Assembly: GCA_030667645.1 (NCBI GenBank)
Contig: DAOUVM010000103.1
Span: forward strand, 1-7,912
Source of the DNA: Ardenticatenales bacterium
Lineage (GTDB): Bacteria; Chloroflexota; Anaerolineae; Promineifilales; UBA4811
Direction: 5' to 3'
Length of the DNA: 7,912 nucleotides
In this document: piece after piece, positions 1-5,503 of the stretch
Position numbering within the stretch: position 1 is the first letter of the stretch
How the letters are laid out: every line of letters starts with the position of its first letter
Notes under the pieces: generated by a model
Told to the model about the DNA's origin: nothing
Databases searched by the model: none
Seen by the model: the letters and a program-made list of their open reading frames with translations, nothing else
Translations under genes and position numbers: made by a program

Positions 1-125
1 ACTATGTCGGGCACACCACCAGGGGTCGGCCCACAGTCACGACGGTAGCAGAGCCTGTCGGCCAACACATCGCTCACATGCTCCGGGCCACAGATGGCCT
101 TCAGACGCTCCAGCAATTCAGCCAT
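1..125 (-). CDS. FAD-dependent oxidase (GlcD/FAD_binding_4 type), N-terminal fragment cut by window edge
   Basis: The minus strand from an ATG at 125 reads open to the left edge for about 41 residues. They begin MAELLERLKAICGPEHVSD, followed by a Tyr-Arg-Arg-Asp stretch and CGPTPGGVPDIV. This is the typical start of glycolate oxidase/D-lactate dehydrogenase-like flavoproteins: a short helix with a GPEHVSD-like turn, then Y-x-RD, then a Pro-Asp-(I/V)-V stretch entering the FAD-binding PCMH domain. Such enzymes oxidise 2-hydroxyacids or related substrates using FAD, sometimes with a fused Fe-S domain. Everything after residue 41 lies outside the window, so substrate and full architecture cannot be told. 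A GGGAGA sequence lies about 11 bases before the ATG, a rather long spacing for a ribosome site. The gene lies 233 bases downstream of the amidohydrolase on the same strand and could be co-transcribed with it. The family call rests on the N-terminal pattern only. Confidence 0.65.
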   Translation of the reverse strand, partial: MAELLERLKAICGPEHVSDVLADRLCYRRDCGPTPGGVPDI

Positions 126-358
126 AGCTGCTTGTGTCTCCCAAGTGAGGCATTCCTCTCTCGCCGTTGTCGATACTGCTCTCCCAACCAAGAAACGGCA
201 GGGGCGACAGCGGGCCTGGCCTGCACCACATGATAATGATCACCATCCCGAACCTGGTCCCTCCGAGCACGGACACGCGCAGTCCAACCCAGGGTGAGCC
301 ACCCAGAGGCTCTGAACAAGCATGCTCCCTCGACACTTCCAGAGTACGCCATGAGCGA
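126..358. other. Intergenic gap between amidohydrolase and FAD oxidase
   Basis: No coding frame in this 233-base gap has a recognisable protein pattern, although some frames stay open because of the GC content. It contains a weak inverted repeat, GAGCC (296-300) with GGCTC (308-312), 50 bases past the amidohydrolase stop, and an overlapping GGGTG/CACCC possibility. Neither is followed by a T-run on the minus strand, so a terminator is not supported. I see no convincing -35/-10 pair for the oxidase gene. Read-through from the amidohydrolase promoter is therefore possible but not shown. Confidence 0.4.
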
Positions 359-1702
359 CTAGTCGCGCCTGATCGTGCTGTGCCGCGCGCGGGCGTACAG
401 CTCGCGTCCCGCTGCATCCGCCTCTTCCAGCAACTCACCCTCGTCCACGGTGACAACCTGCCGCTGGCGCATCACGACCCGGCCGTCAATGATCGTGTCG
501 CGCACATCGGCGGCACGAGCGCAGAAGACAAGTGTTTGCAGGATATCATGAACAGGGCGGAGATGGACGGCACTCAAGTCCACGACGATGAGATCGGCCA
601 GCCGGCCAGGGTCCAGCATGCCCGCGTCCACCCGGCAGGCCTGTGCGCCACCCTCGGTGGCGGCCCAGAAGACATCGGTCGAGGTGATGACGGCCGGATC
701 GCCGGCCGCGACGCCCCCCAACAGCGACGCCACTCGCATCTCTTCCCACATGTCCAGCAGGTCATTGGATGCGCAGCCATCATTGCCCAGCGCAACCGCA
801 ACTCCGGCTTCTTTCAGGACCGGCCAGGGCATGATTCCATCGGCCAACTTCATGTTCGATTTGGGGCAGTGAACGACGGTGACCCCTCGCCGGGACAGGA
901 ACTCGATCTCGGCCTGATTCAGATCCACACAGTGGACCGCGCTGACCCGTTCACTCAGCAGACCTATCGCTTCCAACCGTTCGACCGGCCGGAAGCCATG
1001 GTTCCGTTGTGCCTGCTCCACCTCGCCGGCCGTCTCGCTGACGTGGATGTGGATGCCCACGTCATGCGCATGGGCGGTCTCGCGCACCCACTCTAGCAGG
1101 CTGTCGCTGCAAAGAAACGGAGCGGATGGCCCCAGGCTAACGGTGATGCGGCCCCCAGTGTCGTGCCATCGCTCCAGGTAATCCAGCGCTGATCGTTTGA
1201 GTACGTCGCTCTCTGTCATCACGCCGGCGGGAACCCAATCGTCGGCCAGCGTAATCGCCCCTACCCCACGCAACCCTATGTCGTCCCAAGCTTGGAAAAC
1301 CGCACCGGCCGCGACATCCATGTTCTGACAGCAGGTGGTGCCAGCACGGATCATCTCCAGGGCTCCCAGGGCCGACCAGAGATAGGCCGGCCGCTGGTTG
1401 CCGGCCTCTTTCTCCCGCATGATGACATCCACCGTGGGAAACAGCACCGCGTCGCACCAGGGAACCAGGCGCAGTCCTGCCCCCACACCCTTGAGGAAGT
1501 TCTGGTAAAGGTGCGTATGAGCATTGACCAGGCCGGGTACGACGGCGCAACCGGTGGCATCAATGACCTCGGCTCCCAGGGGGATGGATTGGCCGGCGCC
1601 GATGGCGACAATACGGGCTCCCTCCACCAAGACATCCACGTCGCGCTCGACGCGGTCGGCGTCACGGAGAAGGAACTCGGCATGGCGAATGAGTAACGTC
1701 AC
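359..1702 (-). CDS. Amidohydrolase, MTA/SAH deaminase-like (TRZ/ATZ group)
   Basis: A 447-residue metal-dependent hydrolase, the usual length for this group, which deaminates or dechlorinates purine-like and triazine-like rings in the cytosol. The beta-sandwich part is at about 1-58 and 365-420, around the TIM-barrel. Metal and catalytic residues are visible: PGLVNAHTH (H62, H64), HVSE (H220, E223), AVHC (H257) and GNDG (D308). HCPKSNMKLADG (278-289) matches the HNPxSNMKLASG signature of MtaD/SsnA-like proteins. Two departures from the commonest text, Cys279 and GNDGCASND instead of GTDGAASNN, suggest a sub-branch whose substrate need not be methylthioadenosine. The start is a GTG, preceded by AAGGAGA with 5 bases between, which decides it; no better start is nearby. 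The gene has its own strong promoter and palindromic operator. Its downstream neighbour is an FAD oxidase, so a small inducible catabolic unit is likely. Alternatives are guanine, 8-oxoguanine or cytosine-like deaminase. Confidence 0.9.
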   Translation of the reverse strand: MTLLIRHAEFLLRDADRVERDVDVLVEGARIVAIGAGQSIPLGAEVIDATGCAVVPGLVNAHTHLYQNFLKGVGAGLRLVPWCDAVLFPTVDVIMREKEAGNQRPAYLWSALGALEMIRAGTTCCQNMDVAAGAVFQAWDDIGLRGVGAITLADDWVPAGVMTESDVLKRSALDYLERWHDTGGRITVSLGPSAPFLCSDSLLEWVRETAHAHDVGIHIHVSETAGEVEQAQRNHGFRPVERLEAIGLLSERVSAVHCVDLNQAEIEFLSRRGVTVVHCPKSNMKLADGIMPWPVLKEAGVAVALGNDGCASNDLLDMWEEMRVASLLGGVAAGDPAVITSTDVFWAATEGGAQACRVDAGMLDPGRLADLIVVDLSAVHLRPVHDILQTLVFCARAADVRDTIIDGRVVMRQRQVVTVDEGELLEEADAAGRELYARARHSTIRRD

Positions 1703-1722
1703 TTAGCTCTCCTTCACCAGAA

Positions 1723-1749
1723 TGAACAGATGTCGGTGACATCTGTTCA
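1723..1749. promoter_or_regulatory. Perfect palindromic operator of the amidohydrolase gene
   Basis: The sequence shows TGAACAGATGTC (1723-1734), a 3-base centre (1735-1737), then GACATCTGTTCA (1738-1749). The two 12-base arms match perfectly. The element starts 4 bases downstream of the -10 box of the minus-strand promoter and ends about 20 bases before the GTG start, so it covers the expected transcription start. That position is typical of a repressor that blocks initiation. The size and spacing suit a dimeric helix-turn-helix repressor (TetR, GntR or similar). Which family binds cannot be read from the site, and no intact repressor gene lies in the window. A cruciform or RNA hairpin role is less likely because the site is so close to a consensus promoter. 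Confidence 0.85.
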
Positions 1750-1752
1750 CCA

Positions 1753-1781
1753 ACTATAGCAAGAACCAGCCACCTTGTCAA
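1753..1781 (-). promoter_or_regulatory. Sigma70 promoter of the amidohydrolase gene
   Basis: On the minus strand TTGACA (1776-1781) is a perfect -35 box. A 17-base spacer follows, then TATAGT (1753-1758), one mismatch from the -10 consensus. Initiation is expected near 1745-1747, inside the palindromic operator. The leader would be about 45 bases long and carry the AAGGAGA ribosome site at 1708-1714. This is the strongest promoter seen in the window, and a promoter this close to consensus needs repression to be regulated, which agrees with the operator. Confidence 0.85.
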
Positions 1782-1857
1782 TGGCGAAGCGAGAGAGTGT
1801 AGAAAAACAAGCGCGGCGCCGTCCCCTCTGCAGTTCCGCTGCTGCACAGGAAAGCTG

Positions 1858-1904
1858 GCAGGTGTGGCAAAGGGGGCGCAAAGCGCCCCCTTCGCCACAC
1901 CTGC
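1858..1904. repeat. Long intergenic hairpin (21-bp stem, one mismatch)
   Basis: The left arm GCAGGTGTGGC + A + AAGGGGGCGC (1858-1879) pairs with GCGCCCCCTT + C + GCCACACCTGC (1883-1904) around an AAA loop. There is one A/C mismatch in 22 positions. The stem is extremely stable, but neither strand has a T-run directly after it (the plus strand continues TTCTCTCTCCC). It is therefore not a textbook intrinsic terminator. It could be a bidirectional transcription block, a processing site for the two-component mRNA, or one copy of a dispersed palindromic repeat family. Confidence 0.75.
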
Positions 1905-2115
1905 TTCTCTCTCCCGTCGCCGCAGACCCTTTTTCAACACCCTCCAGCGACTCTGCGAACAAGCGCCCGCCCCCCCCCACCCTGCCCCTGAGGTTCATCA
2001 GCGAGGCGGAGTGACCCCTCGGTCAGTTTTCCTCAGATGTTCGGCTGTTGATCAAGAGGAAAGGTGGCCCGTCTGATGTGCCACCCAGTAAAGCACGACC
2101 CCTTGCTGATCACTA

Positions 2116-2140
2116 TGCACAGAAGGAGCCCTTTTGTGCA
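2116..2140 (-). terminator. Stem-loop just after the histidine kinase stop (possible terminator)
   Basis: TGCACA-N-AAGG pairs with CCTT-N-TGTGCA around a 3-base loop, giving an 11-position stem with one mismatch on the minus-strand RNA. It begins 19 bases after the kinase stop codon, the usual place for a 3' end. It lacks a T-run, so it may stabilise the 3' end or pause polymerase rather than terminate on its own. Confidence 0.35.
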
Positions 2141-2159
2141 ACCGTGGGCCACTCTTGTC

Positions 2160-3575
2160 TCAGCTACTCCGTGGCAGCGCCAGGCCAAAGATCGCGCCGG
2201 CGCCAGGCACGCTTTCAGCCCAGATCCGGCCGCCATGTGCCTCAACCAATTGCCGGGCGATAGCCAGGCCCAATCCAGATCCACCCCTGTCCCGCGCTCG
2301 CGATCTATCCCCACGCCAGAAACGGTCAAAGACCTGAGGCAAATCGGCCGGCGATATGCCGGGCCCGGTGTCCGAGATCTCAACGATGAGTTCGTGATTG
2401 GAACGCGCCTGAACCGTCACCGCTCCCCCCTCCGGCGTATGTCGGATGGCGTTTGCCAGCAGATTGGACACCACCTGTCCCATGCGCTGGATATCGATGA
2501 GAATTCGAGGGATGCCGGGTGCGGCGTCCACTGTAAGTGTGATGTCCTTGGCCGCCGCCAGGGGATGGAATCCGGCCACGATGCGCTCCAACCAGGTAAT
2601 CACATCCACCTCGGTTTTCTGCAGCCTCAACTGTCCCGCATCTGCCAGCGCCAGGGTGCGCAAGTCCTCTACTAACCGGCCAAGCAGCAAGGTCTCATCG
2701 TGAATTGGGGCCAGGTGCTCTGCATCGGGGGCAAAGATGCCGTCTTGGATGGCCTCCACCTGACCCCGGATAATGCTGAGGGGCGTGCGCAGTTCGTGAG
2801 CAATGTCGGCCGTCATCTGCCGGCGAATCCCGTCGGCCCGCGCCAGATGATCAGCCATCTGGTTAAAGGTGACCGCTAGTTGACCGATTTCGTCACGAGA
2901 GTAGACGCCCACGCGGCGGGTCAGGTCCCCAGCGGCAACCCCCTCGGCCGCGCGGGTGAGCTTGCGGATCGGCGTCGTGATCCGCCACGCGAGGACGGTC
3001 CCCAGCAGCAGAGCGGCCACCACAGCCCCCAACCCACCCCAGACAAGCGCCTGGTTCACCTGTCCCATGTATTCTTGTTCAATGTGTCCCAACGCACCGG
3101 TCCACGCGTTGGAGACTACCAACGTGCCCACTGTGGTCCCTTCCACCTCGATGGGAAGCCCATTGACCAGCACATCCCGATCAAGCTGCCGTCCCAACTC
3201 TCTGCTAGAAGCACCGGCCACAATGCGGCCATTGGCGTCAGCGAGGTAGAGTTGCCCGACGCCGCCACCCCGCCCCTCACCTCGCCCTTGCCCGGGCCCT
3301 TGCGCCAGGACCTGCGCCGCGCCGCCCCAGTCACCCTCCGCGGTGTAATAGGCCGCCAATTGCCCGGCCAGCTCTTGTGCATCGGTCAATTGGCCCTGAA
3401 TCACATAGTGGCGGAACCCGGCCGTCGTCGCCCGATTCGCCAGCAGAGCCACCAAACCGACCCCTACCAGCGCTACCAGCAGAAAGGCAACGGTCAGCTT
3501 GAACCAGAGACTCTGAAAGCGATGCGAGAGTTGGACAGCCTTCGAATTGAGGGAAGGGCTCTCTCCACCGTCCAC
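2160..3575 (-). CDS. Sensor histidine kinase (BaeS-like: 2 TM, HAMP, HisKA, HATPase)
   Basis: A 471-residue membrane sensor that autophosphorylates and passes phosphate to the response regulator encoded just upstream. Order of parts: cytoplasmic lead 1-25; TM1 about 26-46; extracytoplasmic sensor about 47-176; TM2 about 177-197; HAMP about 198-250; HisKA with the phospho-accepting H260 in HELRTP; and the ATPase domain with N-box N371/N375, DTGPG (402-406), FDRFWRGD (416-423) and GGSGLGLAI (431-439). All catalytic motifs are intact. The sensor part includes a Gly/Arg/Gln-rich low-complexity loop (about 92-107), unusual for a small periplasmic-type sensor. The start is a GTG 3 bases after the regulator's TAG; its ribosome site GGGGAG overlaps the end of the regulator gene, so the two are translationally coupled. 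The next in-frame ATG would remove TM1. The signal sensed is unknown; BaeS relatives respond to envelope stress. Confidence 0.95.
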   Translation of the reverse strand: MDGGESPSLNSKAVQLSHRFQSLWFKLTVAFLLVALVGVGLVALLANRATTAGFRHYVIQGQLTDAQELAGQLAAYYTAEGDWGGAAQVLAQGPGQGRGEGRGGGVGQLYLADANGRIVAGASSRELGRQLDRDVLVNGLPIEVEGTTVGTLVVSNAWTGALGHIEQEYMGQVNQALVWGGLGAVVAALLLGTVLAWRITTPIRKLTRAAEGVAAGDLTRRVGVYSRDEIGQLAVTFNQMADHLARADGIRRQMTADIAHELRTPLSIIRGQVEAIQDGIFAPDAEHLAPIHDETLLLGRLVEDLRTLALADAGQLRLQKTEVDVITWLERIVAGFHPLAAAKDITLTVDAAPGIPRILIDIQRMGQVVSNLLANAIRHTPEGGAVTVQARSNHELIVEISDTGPGISPADLPQVFDRFWRGDRSRARDRGGSGLGLAIARQLVEAHGGRIWAESVPGAGAIFGLALPRSS

Positions 3576-3578
3576 CGC

Positions 3579-4265
3579 CTACTCCCCGCCGAACTTGTAG
3601 CCTAGCCCAAAAACAGTGAGAATGTAGCGCGGTTTCTTGGGATTCTGCTCGATCTTGCGCCGCAGGTTCTTGATGTGGACATCCACGGTCCGTTCATAGC
3701 CCATGTATGCTTCTCCTTGAGCTGCATCAAGCAGATCCATCCGGCTCATGGCGCGCCCCGGCCGGGACATGAGCGCGGCCAAGAGACCGAACTCCATTGG
3801 CGTCAGATCAATCGGCTCGCCGGCCAGGGCGAAGGTGTGTGCATCCTGGTCAAGGACCAGGTCACCAGCGCGGAGTACGTCGGGCACGGCCGGGGCCTGG
3901 CCCGCCCGGCGCAGCACCGCCCGGACCCGTGCCACTACCTCGCGGGGGCTGAACGGTTTGGTCACATAATCATCCGCCCCCAACTCTAGCCCCAGGATCT
4001 TGTCCATATCCTCGATGCGGGCGGTGAGCATGATGATGGGGGCGTCGTTCTCCCGGCGAAAGCGACGGATGAACTCCCAGCCATCCATTTCCGGCATCAT
4101 CAGATCCAGTATTACCAGGTCTGGTTTCTCGTGGCGAGCGGCAAAGAGCGCCTCCCGGCCGTCGGGCGCAGTCACAACCCGGTAGCCGGCATCTTCCAGG
4201 TAGGCTCGGAGCAGGTTCACAATCCGTTTCTCATCGTCTACGACGAGAATTGTCTTTTGCGGCAT
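3579..4265 (-). CDS. OmpR/PhoB-family response regulator
   Basis: A 228-residue DNA-binding regulator of standard length. The receiver domain (about 5-118) shows the acidic pair D10/D11, the phosphorylated D54 in LDLMMPEMDG, T81 and K103 in KPF. The winged-helix effector domain spans about 131-226, with recognition-helix text ERTVDVHIKNLRRKI and the C-terminal hairpin VFGLGYKF. It is first in the operon, followed 3 bases later by its kinase. The ATG is preceded by GAGGG with about 7 bases between. Proteins of this family bind head-to-tail direct repeats with about 11-bp spacing. Such repeats lie in this gene's own promoter and in that of the secreted protein at 7484, so autoregulation and control of that gene are inferred. 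Everything needed for function is present. Confidence 0.96.
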   Translation of the reverse strand: MPQKTILVVDDEKRIVNLLRAYLEDAGYRVVTAPDGREALFAARHEKPDLVILDLMMPEMDGWEFIRRFRRENDAPIIMLTARIEDMDKILGLELGADDYVTKPFSPREVVARVRAVLRRAGQAPAVPDVLRAGDLVLDQDAHTFALAGEPIDLTPMEFGLLAALMSRPGRAMSRMDLLDAAQGEAYMGYERTVDVHIKNLRRKIEQNPKKPRYILTVFGLGYKFGGE

Positions 4266-4307
4266 GGGAATCCCTCAACCCTATCACGAAAATTACCACC
4301 AGATCCT

Positions 4308-4350
4308 ATTGTACCGGCATGTTGTGAAGAAGTCATGAAGCACTGGTGGA
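4308..4350 (-). promoter_or_regulatory. Two-component operon promoter with 11-bp direct-repeat activator box
   Basis: Reading the minus strand downward there is TCCACC (4345-4350, weak), 5 bases, TTCATG (4334-4339), 5 bases, TTCACA (4323-4328), 9 bases, then -10 TACAAT (4308-4313), one mismatch from consensus. There is no -35 box at the usual distance. This is the Pho-box-like layout of promoters activated by OmpR/PhoB proteins, where direct repeats replace the -35. The start codon lies about 42 bases past the -10. The same layout occurs at 7391-7422, which raises confidence. That the regulator encoded here is the binder is inferred. Confidence 0.7.
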
Positions 4351-4381
4351 GAATCCATAGAGATCAGCAGGCGGCGATCCT

Positions 4382-4397
4382 GCGCAGCTTGCTGCGC
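4382..4397. repeat. Short perfect inverted repeat
   Basis: GCGCAGC (4382-4388), TT, GCTGCGC (4391-4397) lies upstream of the two-component promoter. It is followed on the plus strand by TGG-TATTAT (4412-4420), which resembles an extended -10 reading toward the transposase relic. No T-run follows. Its role is unknown; it may be a chance GC palindrome or a binding site. Confidence 0.4.
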
Positions 4398-4532
4398 GGT
4401 TCATCTTATCCTGGTATTATGGTTTTCGTGGAGGGTCGACAATCCCCACATTCCGGATAAAGTATCTCCGACCCATCATGTGCCGAGGTCGGATTCCGTC
4501 ATCAAAAACGGGAGACGCACAATCCCCTGGGA

Positions 4533-5134
4533 CCAGCGCGATCTGGGAAAATCATTGCTCATGCCAAGAAAGCGCTGCTGCCCAATCCCGAACTGGTGGC
4601 CATTCGTTGCGAACTCCTGCAACACGATTTGGCCCTGTTGGAAGCGGTGGAGCACCACGTCGGCTCCCTGGCAGCGCGCGAGATCGCCTTGTTGGACCAG
4701 ACTCCCTATTCGATCTGGACCAAACTCAAAGGGCTCTCTCCTATCCAGGTCGCCAGCTTGGCCGCCGCTGTGGGTGACCCGGCCCACTATGGCTACGCTT
4801 GCCAGGTGTTTTGTCGTTCTGGCTTGACCAGCGGACGCGATGACTCCGGCGTCCGCCAACGCAAAGGGAAGGGTAAACGGGTGGACAAAACCGGTGATGT
4901 CTATTTGCGCCGCGCCCTCATCAATGCGGTCGCTACGCTCTTGGTGCATCAGCCCATCTTGGGCCGATACACTTGCACTGCACGCAGGTGCATGTGTTAT
5001 CATCAACTCAAGCAAACAAACCTGCCGGCGTCGCCCGAGCGGACACAGCTCGCCGGGCGACGGGCATCTTGCGGGCCACGCTCCGTGATCAGCGTCCGGC
5101 TACCTTGATTCTCAAGAGAGGTGTGACCATGTAG
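4533..5134 (+). pseudogene. IS110-family transposase relic (C-terminal half, frameshifted)
   Basis: The plus frame through about 4980 gives a coiled region rich in Leu/Glu (LLQHDLALLEAVEHHVG). It is then followed by KGLSPIQVASLAAAVGDPAHYG, FCRSGLTSGRDDSG and KGKRVDKTGDVYLRRALINA. These match the order of the IS110/IS116 C-terminal (Transposase_20) domain: PGIG-like hairpin, AExGDxxRF, AGLxPxxxQSG with the candidate catalytic Ser, and K-x-GNxxLRRAL. After about 4980 the similarity moves to another frame, NKPAGVARADTARRATGILRATLRDQRP up to a TAG at 5132-5134 (given in two pieces: NKPAGVARADTARRATG, then ILRATLRDQRP). This is the expected tail. The N-terminal RuvC-like DEDD catalytic domain is absent, so the element cannot move itself. 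IS110 elements lack terminal inverted repeats, so the borders are approximate. Confidence 0.8.
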
Positions 5135-5503
5135 ATCCTGCCTCCATTCGCGTCGCAGGCCAATCCCTGCTCTGATCATCCTGTCCGCTGAACATCGTCC
5201 CGGTTCAGTGCGCCAGGCGGGCCGGGGGCCGGCCGGTTCTCTCCTTGAGGCTAACCAGACCCTCGGCCCGTGGCGCTGACACTCTGGATGACGCTAGGTG
5301 AGCCCCTGCCGAAGCAACTGGCGCGCTCGAATACCAGAATAGGGATAACAGCGTCCGCCGCTTCTCCGACGCGGCCGTCTCGGTGCAGGCTGGCGCCCGT
5401 CCTTTGGCATTGCGCGCCAGCGAGGAACACTCACCGGGGAAGAACCGCCGCGAGAGCACATCTGAGAGATGAGAACCCAATCACCAACAGTTGAGGACTC
5501 CCT
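5135..5503. other. Intergenic stretch before the glycosyltransferase
   Basis: No gene is supported here. It contains CTGGCGCGC (5318-5326) and its perfect complement GCGCGCCAG (5412-5420), 85 bases apart, and a GGCCGGGGGCCGGCCGG block near 5220-5236. I found no good -35/-10 pair, and no protein family similarity on either strand. The glycosyltransferase ribosome site (GAGG, 5493-5496) lies at its end. Confidence 0.4.

Larger units (their letters stand above)
1782..2159. other. Intergenic stretch between histidine kinase and amidohydrolase promoter
   Basis: This gap has no convincing gene; the short open frames give low-complexity Pro/Arg-rich text. It holds a long hairpin (1858-1904), a run of nine C (1970-1978), a small hairpin TGACC/GGTCA around 2012-2024 and a stem-loop just past the kinase stop (2116-2140). 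A minus-strand T-rich stretch (CTTGTTTTTC, complementary to about 1801-1810) lies just before the amidohydrolase -35 box. It could be the tail of a terminator for the two-component operon, but I could not draw a clean stem directly before it. Confidence 0.4.

Noticed and set aside
292..312. GAGCC/GGCTC hairpin after the amidohydrolase stop as a terminator
   Set aside because: A five-bp stem and no T-run on the minus strand.
167..1096. 309-codon open frame on the plus strand opposite the amidohydrolase
   Set aside because: It is antisense to a gene with complete catalytic motifs, its protein text matches no family, and such long shadows are common in GC-rich genes.
1970..1978. Run of nine C as a possible phase-variable tract
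   Set aside because: It lies in no supported reading frame and far from either promoter, so there is nothing for slippage to switch.
2880..3605. 241-codon plus-strand open frame opposite the histidine kinase
   Set aside because: It mirrors the kinase gene and has no recognisable domain or ribosome site.
4216..4228. TTCACAATCCGTT inside the response regulator gene, identical to 13 bases of the 7391 promoter site
   Set aside because: Only one half-site is present, with no second TTCACA at 11 bases and no -10 box. It encodes conserved receiver residues (RIVN), so coincidence is likelier than an internal site.
4467..4493. TCCGACC/GGTCGGA inverted repeat near the left edge of the transposase relic
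   Set aside because: IS110 elements lack terminal inverted repeats and no partner exists at the right edge; seven-base arms with a 13-base loop are weak.
5339..5352. TAGGGATAACAG, resembling the start of the I-SceI homing-endonuclease site
   Set aside because: The remaining bases of the 18-base site do not match and no intron or homing endonuclease is nearby.
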